Origin: Erysipelotrichaceae bacterium
GTDB taxonomy: Bacteria > Bacillota_I > Bacilli_A > Erysipelotrichales > Erysipelotrichaceae
Assembly (NCBI GenBank): GCA_017419065.1
Contig: JAFOMB010000248.1
Span: 1 to 7,408, forward strand
Direction: 5' to 3'
DNA: 7,408 nucleotides
The position numbers were made by a program, and so were the translations under genes. Each line of letters opens with the position of its first letter. Within the stretch, counting starts at the first letter, position 1. Positions 1 through 5,617 of the stretch are shown piece by piece. Below the pieces are notes generated by a model, which worked only from the letters and a program-made list of their open reading frames with translations, was not told the DNA's origin and ran no database searches.

Positions 1-284
1 AATATATCGACTGTATCGAATCGAAGTTCCATTTCCTGAAACATGAACTGCTTTTCAGGGATATGGGCTGGCAGATCACCGGGAACTTCCTGGGAATGGA
101 ATTCCAGATCCTGGATGAGGGAGGAAATGTCCTGGCGGATGTCGATGAAGAGATGTGGCATTTCACCAAGCAGTACAGTATCACGGTCCATGATGAAAGG
201 AATGCGGAACTGCTCCTGCTCATCGTCCTGGCCATCTATGAATATGACAGGGCCAATGAAGCAGCGGCGGCCGCTGCTGCCTGA
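1..284 (+). CDS. LURP-one-related family protein (YxjI-like), C-terminal part only
   Basis: The gene begins before the window. The frame read from base 3 gives about 93 residues ending in TGA at 282-284. The visible part resembles the C-terminal half of the LURP-one-related / YxjI (tubby-like, scramblase-related) beta-barrel fold. It has alternating beta-strands (WQITGNFLGMEFQILD, then GNVLADVDEEMW, then KQYSITVHDERN) and a closing hydrophobic helix (AELLLLIVLAIYEYD). The fold plus terminal helix is typical of the family; its bacterial function is unknown. The oddity is the C-terminus, Glu followed by seven alanines directly before the stop (codons 261-281). All four Ala codons are used, so it is not a simple triplet-slippage tract. 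A hairpin terminator follows immediately. The family call is by pattern recognition and is moderately sure. Confidence 0.6.
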   Translation, partial: YIDCIESKFHFLKHELLFRDMGWQITGNFLGMEFQILDEGGNVLADVDEEMWHFTKQYSITVHDERNAELLLLIVLAIYEYDRANEAAAAAAA

Positions 285-304
285 AGACGCGAAAGCGTCT
301 TTTT
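284..304 (+). terminator. Rho-independent terminator after the LURP-one-related gene
   Basis: A perfect 7-bp stem (AAGACGC at 284-290 with GCGTCTT at 295-301) closes a GAAA tetraloop and runs into a T-tract ending at 304. It starts on the last base of the stop codon, so it should end transcription of the upstream gene before the nitroreductase promoter region. Confidence 0.8.
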
Positions 305-333
305 ATACAAAGACAGCGGAAACTTGCTACACT
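304..333 (+). promoter_or_regulatory. Candidate promoter for the nitroreductase-aminopeptidase operon
   Basis: There is an extended -10-like element, TGCTACACT (TG at 325-326, TACACT at 328-333). A weak -35-like hexamer, TATACA, lies at 304-309, giving an 18-bp spacer. It lies just downstream of the terminator and 24 bases before the ATG, which is where a promoter is expected. The match is only moderate and there is no transcript evidence. Confidence 0.35.
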
Positions 334-356
334 GAAGATAGAAAAGAGGTTTGATC

Positions 357-1025
357 ATGACGTTAATAGAAGCCTTGAAGGAAAGACACTCTGTCAGACA
401 GTATTCTCCGATCGGACTGAAGAGAGATGATGTAGAAAAGATCCAGGCACTGATCAAGGAAGTCAATGAGGAAAGCGGACTGGCAATAAGATTCGTCAGA
501 GATGATGAGAAGGCCTTTGAAAACTTCCTGGCCAAGTACGGGAAGTTTAAGAATGTCTCCAACTATCTGGCCCTTGTAGGTCCGAAGAGCGATGACCTGG
601 AAGAGAAGTGCGGATACTATGGCGAGAAGATCGTCCTGGAAGCCCAGAGGATGGGACTCAGGACCTGCTTTGTGGGAGGTACCTACCGTAAAAACAAGAA
701 GGTCCTCTATCTGAAGAAGGAAGAAGAACTCGTATGCGTCATCGCCATCGGTTATGGCGAGAATGACGGATATGCCCATAAATACAGAAAGATTCGGGAG
801 ATCTCCAATCTTACAGAGGAGTCTCCGGAGTGGTTCAGAAAGGGTGTCGGCGGCGCTATGATGGCTCCGACAGCCCTGAATCAGCAGAAGTACTATCTGG
901 AATGCACAGGCGAAAAGGTAAAGGCGAAAGCCGGAAGAGGACCTTTCACCAAGGTCGATCTGGGGATCGTCAAATACAACTTTGAAGTGACATCCGGAAA
1001 AGATCACAGCGTCTGGGAGAACTGA
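357..1025 (+). CDS. Nitroreductase-family flavoprotein (TM1586-type)
   Basis: This is a 222-residue probable FMN-dependent oxidoreductase of the nitroreductase superfamily. The N-terminus carries the phosphate-binding signature R-H-S-V-R (residues 10-14, within LKERHSVRQY). Further family-like elements are GLRTCFVGG (about 100-108), a strand-forming ELVCVIAIGYGE segment, and the active-site-like APTALNQQ (170-177). DLGIVKYNFE near the end fits the terminal GID/DLG-type strand. The layout, with a short FMN domain and two pseudo-repeat halves, best matches the 'putative TM nitroreductase' subfamily; the substrate is unknown. I chose ATG 357 because AAAAGAGG (342-349) sits 7 bases upstream, whereas an in-frame TTG at 351 would nearly abut that site. 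The next gene starts one base after the stop, so the two are probably co-transcribed. Confidence 0.82.
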   Translation: MTLIEALKERHSVRQYSPIGLKRDDVEKIQALIKEVNEESGLAIRFVRDDEKAFENFLAKYGKFKNVSNYLALVGPKSDDLEEKCGYYGEKIVLEAQRMGLRTCFVGGTYRKNKKVLYLKKEEELVCVIAIGYGENDGYAHKYRKIREISNLTEESPEWFRKGVGGAMMAPTALNQQKYYLECTGEKVKAKAGRGPFTKVDLGIVKYNFEVTSGKDHSVWEN

Positions 1026-1026
1026 T

Positions 1027-2226
1027 ATGAATGAGATGATGATGCGGAAATACGCCTATACCCTGGCCAGAGTCGGGCTCAATGTCCAGAAGGGACAGCC
1101 GGTACTGGTAGAAGCCTGTATCGACGGGGCCTACTTTACCCCGGTATTCGCGGAAGAGTGCTATAAACTGGGAGCTTCCAATGTCATCATCCACTATCTC
1201 GATGAGGCCAATATGAAGGTCGCTGCCCGCTACAGAAGCCGGGAAGATGTCGAGAGAGTCGAAGACTGGGAAGAAAGACAGTGTCAGAAGTATCTCGATG
1301 AAGGGGCCTGTTATGTGAGACTGGAAGGCGTCGATCCGGCTTTGATGGCGGATGTGCCGGAAGAGGAAGCCAATGCGATCTTCGGACATATCGATACCGT
1401 CCGGAACATCATGAGAAGAGCTTCCAGAGAAAAGGGCTGCCAGTGGCTGATCGCCATGGTACCGACAAAGAAATGGGCGGACTATATCCTTCCGCATGTG
1501 GAAGAAGATAAGAGACTGGATTTCCTGTGGGAGACCCTGTTAAAACTCTGTTACATCGATGAAGACAACGATGTCGTAAAGACCTGGGAAGAAAACAGAA
1601 AAGCCAACCGGGAAAGAGGAGAAAAACTCGATTCCCTTCATCTGAGAAAGCTCCATTATACAGCTTCCAACGGAACGGATCTGACCGTGGAACTCACCCC
1701 GGATTCCCTCTTCGGCGGAGCAAGCGAAGCGAAGATCCCGTTTATCGCCAACATCCCGACAGAAGAGATCTGCACGACACCGGAGAAGTACGGCACAGAG
1801 GGTGTCGTCTACGCTTCCAAACCGCTGGTATTAGGCGGCAAGAGTATCGAGAACTTCGGCTTCCGCTTTGAAAAGGGTAAAGTCGCAGAAGTCTATGCGG
1901 AGGAAGGCAAGGAGATGCTGGAGAACCTGGTAGCCAGGGATGAAAATGCCGGCTATTTAGGAGAAGCAGCACTGGTGGAATATCACTCCCCTATCTCCAT
2001 GAGCAATCTCGTCTACTATACGACGCTCATCGATGAGAACGCCTCCTGCCATCTCGCTTTAGGAAGAGGCCTGTCTCATAAACAGCCGTCTGATCCGAAG
2101 TATACCTTCAATGACTCCGTCATCCATATCGACTTCATGATCGGGACAAAAGACATGCGTATCACCGGGATTACCGAGGATGGAAGAGAGGTCCCTGTCT
2201 TCGAAAACGGCGATTTCGCCCTGTAA
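1027..2226 (+). CDS. M29-family aminopeptidase (AmpS/PepS-like metallopeptidase)
   Basis: A full-length 399-residue protein, close to the roughly 400-410 usual for M29 aminopeptidases, which remove N-terminal residues from peptides using a two-metal centre in the cytoplasm. The N-terminal half has the family opening (YTLARVGLNVQKGQPVLVEA). Likely metal ligands are Glu246/247 in NIPTEEICTTPE, Glu313 in LGEAALVE, His342 in CHLALG, and His367/Asp369 in VIHIDFMIG. These spacings match Thermus AmpT-type enzymes as I remember them. The catalytic Tyr expected seven residues after His342 (HxALGxAY in relatives) appears to be Leu349. The start is supported by GGGAGA at 1015-1020, six bases before the ATG, and lies one base after the nitroreductase stop. 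A second M29 gene starts at 7113. Confidence 0.92.
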   Translation: MNEMMMRKYAYTLARVGLNVQKGQPVLVEACIDGAYFTPVFAEECYKLGASNVIIHYLDEANMKVAARYRSREDVERVEDWEERQCQKYLDEGACYVRLEGVDPALMADVPEEEANAIFGHIDTVRNIMRRASREKGCQWLIAMVPTKKWADYILPHVEEDKRLDFLWETLLKLCYIDEDNDVVKTWEENRKANRERGEKLDSLHLRKLHYTASNGTDLTVELTPDSLFGGASEAKIPFIANIPTEEICTTPEKYGTEGVVYASKPLVLGGKSIENFGFRFEKGKVAEVYAEEGKEMLENLVARDENAGYLGEAALVEYHSPISMSNLVYYTTLIDENASCHLALGRGLSHKQPSDPKYTFNDSVIHIDFMIGTKDMRITGITEDGREVPVFENGDFAL

Positions 2227-2233
2227 AACAATA

Positions 2234-2262
2234 AAGACCGTGCAGTGCACGGTCTTCTTTTT
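2234..2262 (+). terminator. Hairpin terminator between convergent genes, probably bidirectional
   Basis: A perfect 10-bp stem (AAGACCGTGC at 2234-2243 with GCACGGTCTT at 2247-2256) has a 3-base loop and is followed by CTTTTT on the plus strand. It lies between the aminopeptidase stop (2226) and the folD stop (2261-2263). Read on the minus strand the stem is followed by TTATTGTTTT, a weaker U-rich tract. It therefore plausibly ends both the plus-strand operon and the folate operon. Confidence 0.85.
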
Positions 2263-3109
2263 ATAATGTTCTCTCAGCGGCTTTGATGACGTGTGACAGC
2301 AGGATAGCCGTCGTAAGTGATCCGATCCCTCCCGGTACCGGTGTGATGTTTTCTACGAGGCCTTCCACATCCTCGAAGAGGACATCGCCGCAGAGTTTCT
2401 GCTTCTCTTCATTCCAGGAGATGCCCACATCGATCACCGTCTGATGTTCGTTGACGTAGTGATGATCGACGATCTCCATCTCGCCGGTAGCACAGACGAG
2501 GATATCAGCCTTTGAAGCAATGGCAGCGGTATCCTGAGTCTTGGTGTGGCAGATCGTAACTGTCGCATCCCGGTTCAGCAGCATCATGGAGACAGGCTTT
2601 CCGATGACCAGGGATCTTCCTAAGACCACAGCGTTCTTTCCCCGTAACGGGATATCGTAATAGTCCAGTGTCTCAATGACGGCTTCCGCGGTACACGGCG
2701 CAAAGCCGGTATCTCTTTTGGTGAAGACACCGCTCAGGGATAAATCAGTACAGCCGTCGACATCCTTTTCCGGAGCGATGCGCTTTCTCAGTTCATCCTT
2801 CTGAAAGCTCTTCGGAAGAGGACGGAATACCAGGATCCCGTGGATCCTGTCATCCTGATTGACTTCTTCCAGTTCTTTATAGAAGTCTTCTTCAGATACA
2901 TCCTTCGGGAATACGTGTTTCTCCAAGAGGATCCCGCATTCCTCAGCACGTTTGACGATGCCTCTTTCATAGGAGAGGTCGGCGTCATCTTCACCGATGC
3001 GGAATACAGCCAGAGCAGGAGCGATTCCCTGCTTTTTCAGTTCTTCACAGGCTTCTCTGTTTCTTTCGATGATGGCCCTGGCAACAGGGCTTCCCTTCAG
3101 CAGTCTCAT
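2261..3109 (-). CDS. folD: Methylenetetrahydrofolate dehydrogenase, FolD family (cyclohydrolase residues altered)
   Basis: A 282-residue FolD-family protein of normal length. It interconverts 5,10-methylene- and 5,10-methenyl-THF with NAD(P). The Rossmann part carries GRSLVIGKP (164-172), and the PVPGGIG signature (257-263) and KDVDG (115-119) are intact. The substrate-site region reads GEDDADLSYERGIVKRAEECGI (split here as GEDDADLSYERG then IVKRAEECGI). Aligned without gaps to E. coli FolD, Tyr47 matches Tyr50, but the catalytic Lys54 position is Ile51. ILVFRPLP replaces ILVQLPLP, so the cyclohydrolase Gln is Phe95. Asp116 or Asp118 of DVDG is retained. The protein is thus expected to work as dehydrogenase only, with adjacent fchA doing the cyclohydrolase step. 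Its ATG overlaps the fchA stop by 4 bases (ATGA) and no strong ribosome binding site is seen, so translation is probably coupled. The FolD assignment is very sure; loss of cyclohydrolase is inference. Confidence 0.95.
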   Translation of the reverse strand: MRLLKGSPVARAIIERNREACEELKKQGIAPALAVFRIGEDDADLSYERGIVKRAEECGILLEKHVFPKDVSEEDFYKELEEVNQDDRIHGILVFRPLPKSFQKDELRKRIAPEKDVDGCTDLSLSGVFTKRDTGFAPCTAEAVIETLDYYDIPLRGKNAVVLGRSLVIGKPVSMMLLNRDATVTICHTKTQDTAAIASKADILVCATGEMEIVDHHYVNEHQTVIDVGISWNEEKQKLCGDVLFEDVEGLVENITPVPGGIGSLTTAILLSHVIKAAERTL

Positions 3110-3720
3110 TCGTGGAGCCTTCTTTCTACATAGCGGTAGACCTTCAGGGCTCTTTCAGCATATTCCTGTAAGAGGTCATCTGCTTCTTTCTGGAGCTTCT
3201 CCGCATAGTCTCTGTCTTTCATGAGACGGGTATTGACCAGGACATTGAAATGAGCGCCATAGAGGACCCCTTCTGCCAGCATGACCGATGTCGCCGCATC
3301 GCTGATCGCCAGCTTGGAGGAGATCGGAGCGAGTCTTTCATCAAGTTCAATGACGCGGCAGGTCTTCTTCAGGATCTCGAAAGGAGAAGCGGCAGCTGCT
3401 TTGAGACAGCTTTCCATCTTTTCTTCATAGCCTTCGCTGTCCTTTGGAAGGGAGTAGACAGCGGAGAGCGGTCTGAAGGCTTCCGCGTCTTTTTCTATCG
3501 CATCCAGAAGTTCTTCTCTCAGTATGGAGAGTTCCTTCTGGATATCTGTAAGTTCTTCAGTGTATTCCAGGAATTTCTTCTTCCCGATGGTGAGGCGGGT
3601 GACCATCTCGCCTAAAGAGGCTGCCAGAGCACCGCAGGCGGCAGAGACGCCTCCTCCTCCCGGTACCGGTTCTTTAGAAGCGCTTTGGGAAGCGAATTCC
3701 TCCAGTGTCCAGTTCTTCAT
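3106..3720 (-). CDS. fchA: Methenyltetrahydrofolate cyclohydrolase, cyclodeaminase/cyclohydrolase family
   Basis: A 204-residue, mostly helical protein of the formiminotransferase-cyclodeaminase C-terminal (FTCD_C) family. Recognisable pieces are the N-terminal PVPGGGGVSAACGALAASL segment (glycine run at 21-24), the KDAEAF motif (about 77-82), SSKLAISDAA (134-143) and the GAHFNVLVN strand/loop (155-163). Single-domain members are either formimino-THF cyclodeaminases or 5,10-methenyl-THF cyclohydrolases (FchA). No formiminotransferase or histidine-degradation gene is visible, while formate-THF ligase and folD flank it, so the cyclohydrolase role is favoured. The ATG shares its A with the fhs stop (TGATG) and the stop overlaps folD by 4 bases, so all three are one tightly coupled operon. 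A weak GGGG lies about 8 bases upstream. Confidence 0.88.
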   Translation of the reverse strand: MKNWTLEEFASQSASKEPVPGGGGVSAACGALAASLGEMVTRLTIGKKKFLEYTEELTDIQKELSILREELLDAIEKDAEAFRPLSAVYSLPKDSEGYEEKMESCLKAAAASPFEILKKTCRVIELDERLAPISSKLAISDAATSVMLAEGVLYGAHFNVLVNTRLMKDRDYAEKLQKEADDLLQEYAERALKVYRYVERRLHE

Positions 3721-5390
3721 CAGAAGAGCCCCGTGATCACGCCGTTTTCATCGACATCGATCTTTTCGGCAGCCGGTACTTTCGGAAGTCCCGGCATCGT
3801 CATGATCTCCCCGGTCAAAGCGACGATGAAGCCGGCACCGGCAGATACCTTCAGGTTGCGGACAGAGATGCGGAAGTTCTTCGGAGCACCGAGCTTATTC
3901 TGGTCATCCGAGAAGGAGTACTGTGTCTTGGCCATACAGACAGGCAGCTTTCCAAAGCCGAGTTCTTCGAGCTGTTTGAGCTGTCTTGGGGCACTGCCGA
4001 CGAGGTCGACACCGTCCGCGTGATAGATCTTCACAGCGATGGCTTCCAGTTTCTCTCTGATGGAGAGGCCATCTTCATAGGCGTAATGGAAATCCTTCTT
4101 CTCTTCACAGAGACGTACGACTTCTTCCGCCAGGGCAATGCCCCCTTCTCCGCCTTTGGCCCATACTTCGGACAGGGCCGCATTGACACCGAGCTCCTGA
4201 CAGCGCTTTTCCACGAGGTCGAGTTCGGCCTTCGTATCGGTCGGGAAGGCGTTGATGGCGACGACGCAAGGGAGTCCGTAGACATTCCTGATATTATCGA
4301 CGTGCTGAAGGAGGTTCGGAAGTCCCTTCTCCAGGGCTTCGAGGTCTTCTTCATTGAGTTTGTTTTTCGGGACGCCTCCGTGGTGCTTCAAGGCACGGAC
4401 GGTGGCGACGATGACGACAGCATCCGGTACGAGGTGGGCCATACGGCACTTGATGTCGAGGAATTTCTCAGCTCCTAAGTCAGCACCGAATCCGGCTTCT
4501 GTGACAGCGTAGTCGCCGAGTTTCATAGCCAGCTTTGTGGCCGTGACGGAGTTGCAGCCATGGGCGATATTCGCGAACGGACCGCCGTGGACAAAGGCCG
4601 GTGTCCCTTCCAGTGTCTGGACGAGATTCGGCTTGATAGCGTCCTTGAGCAGGGCAGCCATGGCACCCTGGGCTTTCAGCTGACCGGCTGTGACCGGCTG
4701 ATTGTCATAGGTATAGGCAACGACGATACGGGAAAGTCTCTCCTTGAGGTCTGTGATATCCGCTGCCAGACAGAGAACAGCCATGACCTCGGAAGCGACA
4801 GTGATATCGAAGCCGTCCTGCCTCGGTGTCCCGTCTGTTCTGTTTCCCAGTCCATCGACGATATTGCGCAGCTGTCTGTCGTTCATATCGACAGCTCTTC
4901 GCCAGGTGATCCTTCTCGGATCGATATTCAGGGCATTTCCCTGCTGGATGTGATTGTCCAGCATGGCAGCCAGAAGGTTATTGGCAGCGCCGATCGCATG
5001 GAAGTCTCCGGTAAAGTGCAGGTTGATGTCTTCCATCGGTACGACCTGGGCATAGCCGCCTCCGGCAGCACCGCCCTTGATCCCGAAGACCGGTCCTAAA
5101 GAAGGCTCGCGTAAAGCGACGACAGATTTCTTTCCGATCTTCCGGAGGGCATCCGCGAGACCTACGGTAGTCGTCGTCTTCCCCTCTCCGGCCGGTGTCG
5201 GATTGATGGCAGTGACCAGGATGAGCTTTCCATCCTTTTTATCTTTCAGTTCTTTCTGGAAACGGCTATCGATCTTGGCCTTGTAGTTTCCATAGAGTTC
5301 CAGACTCTCTTCCGGTATGCCGATATTTTCGGCGATCTTTGTGATCTTCTCCATCTTACAGGCCTGGGCGATCTCGATATCTGTAAACAT
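3720..5390 (-). CDS. fhs: Formate--tetrahydrofolate ligase
   Basis: A full-length 556-residue enzyme, the usual size, that makes 10-formyl-THF from formate, THF and ATP in the cytoplasm. The N-terminus (MFTDIEIAQACKMEKITKIA) is typical. The nucleotide-binding P-loop TPAGEGKTT is at 65-73 and EPSLGP at 95-100. The family signature GIKGGAAGGGYAQV is at 103-116, followed by NLHFTGDFHAI. The second signature VATVRALKHHGG lies in the middle, and the C-terminal MTMPGLPKVPAAEKID is also typical. The start is supported by AGGAGG (minus strand, 5395-5400) four bases before ATG, with a second AGGAGG at 5402-5407. It is the first gene of an operon in pathway order (fhs, fchA, folD). A 7-bp inverted repeat in the leader (5404-5420) overlaps the distal ribosome binding site. 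No residue anomalies were noticed. Confidence 0.98.
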   Translation of the reverse strand: MFTDIEIAQACKMEKITKIAENIGIPEESLELYGNYKAKIDSRFQKELKDKKDGKLILVTAINPTPAGEGKTTTTVGLADALRKIGKKSVVALREPSLGPVFGIKGGAAGGGYAQVVPMEDINLHFTGDFHAIGAANNLLAAMLDNHIQQGNALNIDPRRITWRRAVDMNDRQLRNIVDGLGNRTDGTPRQDGFDITVASEVMAVLCLAADITDLKERLSRIVVAYTYDNQPVTAGQLKAQGAMAALLKDAIKPNLVQTLEGTPAFVHGGPFANIAHGCNSVTATKLAMKLGDYAVTEAGFGADLGAEKFLDIKCRMAHLVPDAVVIVATVRALKHHGGVPKNKLNEEDLEALEKGLPNLLQHVDNIRNVYGLPCVVAINAFPTDTKAELDLVEKRCQELGVNAALSEVWAKGGEGGIALAEEVVRLCEEKKDFHYAYEDGLSIREKLEAIAVKIYHADGVDLVGSAPRQLKQLEELGFGKLPVCMAKTQYSFSDDQNKLGAPKNFRISVRNLKVSAGAGFIVALTGEIMTMPGLPKVPAAEKIDVDENGVITGLF

Positions 5391-5407
5391 GGCGCCTCCT
5401 TCCTCCT
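5391..5407 (-). promoter_or_regulatory. Tandem Shine-Dalgarno sites of fhs
   Basis: On the minus strand two AGGAGG motifs, at 5402-5407 and 5395-5400, precede the fhs ATG by 11 and 4 bases. Neither has the ideal 6-8 base spacing, but together they make a strong initiation region. The distal one is part of the leader inverted repeat. Confidence 0.7.
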
Positions 5408-5420
5408 GATATGATCAGGA
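5404..5420 (-). promoter_or_regulatory. Inverted repeat in the fhs leader (possible operator or RNA hairpin)
   Basis: TCCTGAT (5404-5410) and ATCAGGA (5414-5420) form a perfect 7-bp inverted repeat around a 3-base centre. It sits between the candidate -10 box (5432-5437) and the ribosome binding site and shares bases with the distal AGGAGG. It could be a repressor operator near the transcription start or a small hairpin modulating translation. The position is what suggests a role; chance cannot be excluded. Confidence 0.4.
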
Positions 5421-5431
5421 CCTACTCATTT

Positions 5432-5437
5432 ATTATA
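5432..5437 (-). promoter_or_regulatory. Candidate -10 box for the fhs-fchA-folD operon
   Basis: The minus strand reads a perfect TATAAT at 5437-5432, 41 bases before the fhs ATG. The -35 position at 17-bp spacing is only TTTTTT, inside the U-tract of the tRNA terminator, so the -35 element is weak or activator-assisted. The implied leader is about 35 bases, too short for a folate or ZTP riboswitch. Confidence 0.5.
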
Positions 5438-5454
5438 GTCAATTCCCTGAACAT

Positions 5455-5480
5455 AAAAAAAGAGACCGCAGTCTCTTTTT
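5455..5480 (-). terminator. Rho-independent terminator after the tRNA gene
   Basis: On the minus strand AAAAAGAGAC (5480-5471) pairs with GTCTCTTTTT (5466-5457) around a 4-base loop and continues into a run of seven T. It begins nine bases after the encoded CCA end of tRNA-Pro and separates it from the fhs operon. Confidence 0.85.
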
Positions 5481-5488
5481 AGGATACA

Positions 5489-5565
5489 TGGTCGGGATGA
5501 TAGGATTTGAACCTACGACCCCCTCGTCCCGAACGAGGTGCACTACCAAGCTGTGCTACATCCCG
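5489..5565 (-). tRNA. tRNA-Pro (anticodon CGG), CCA end encoded
   Basis: The minus strand folds as a complete 77-nt cloverleaf. The acceptor is CGGGATG/CATCCCG, the D stem GCAC/GTGC, and the anticodon stem CCTCG/CGAGG. The 7-base anticodon loop TTCGGGA places the anticodon CGG at 5531-5529. The T stem is GTAGG/CCTAT with loop TTCAAAT. Discriminator A (5492) is followed by encoded CCA (5491-5489). It decodes CCG, which is the dominant proline codon in the neighbouring genes (13 of 15 in the 1027-2226 gene). It has its own candidate promoter and terminator, so it is probably a single-gene transcript. Confidence 0.97.
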
Positions 5566-5577
5566 ATGGCAACATTA

Positions 5578-5607
5578 ATAATAACGCGAAAAGACCTGTT
5601 GTGACAA
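5578..5607 (-). promoter_or_regulatory. Candidate tRNA-Pro promoter
   Basis: On the minus strand TTGTCA (5607-5602) and TATTAT (5583-5578) are separated by 18 bp, each a 5/6 match to the consensus hexamers. The predicted start is about six bases before the mature tRNA 5' end. The -35 box lies inside the loop-side part of the upstream hairpin, so terminator and promoter are interleaved. Confidence 0.5.
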
Positions 5608-5617
5608 GTCTTTTCGC
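5586..5617 (-). terminator. Hairpin after the small hypothetical gene, likely terminator
   Basis: GCGAAAAGAC (5586-5595) pairs perfectly with GTCTTTTCGC (5608-5617). After one mismatch TGT/ACA also pair, leaving a TGTG loop. It begins on the base next to the stop codon of the 5618 gene. On the minus strand the following sequence is GTTATTATTAAT, only moderately U-rich, so termination may be partial. Confidence 0.6.

Noticed and set aside
267..274. GCGGCCGC (NotI-like) palindrome as a cloning or assembly junction
   Set aside because: The reading frame ends naturally a few bases later, followed by a normal terminator, and the sequence is explained by Ala codons.
43..354. 103-codon plus-strand open frame overlapping the LURP-one-related gene end
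   Set aside because: Ser/Met/Trp-rich out-of-frame composition, crosses the terminator, and has no family match. The other frame gives a sensible protein.
351..356. TTG at 351 as the nitroreductase start
   Set aside because: It lies one base from the AAAAGAGG ribosome binding site, too close. ATG 357 has normal spacing.
363..1007. 214-codon minus-strand open frame antisense to the nitroreductase gene
   Set aside because: Low-complexity hydrophobic product typical of an antisense shadow. The plus strand encodes a recognisable flavoprotein.
3705..4478. 257-codon plus-strand open frame antisense to fhs
   Set aside because: It is opposite highly conserved fhs coding sequence, has no recognisable domains or ribosome binding site, and is explained by the codon bias of the real gene.
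4560..5099. 179-codon plus-strand open frame inside fhs
   Set aside because: Antisense to the P-loop and signature region of fhs, with no start signal or family resemblance.
5391..5454. THF or ZTP (pfl) riboswitch upstream of fhs
   Set aside because: The leader is only about 35 bases after the -10 box and lacks the conserved cores of either class. Only a 7-bp hairpin is present.
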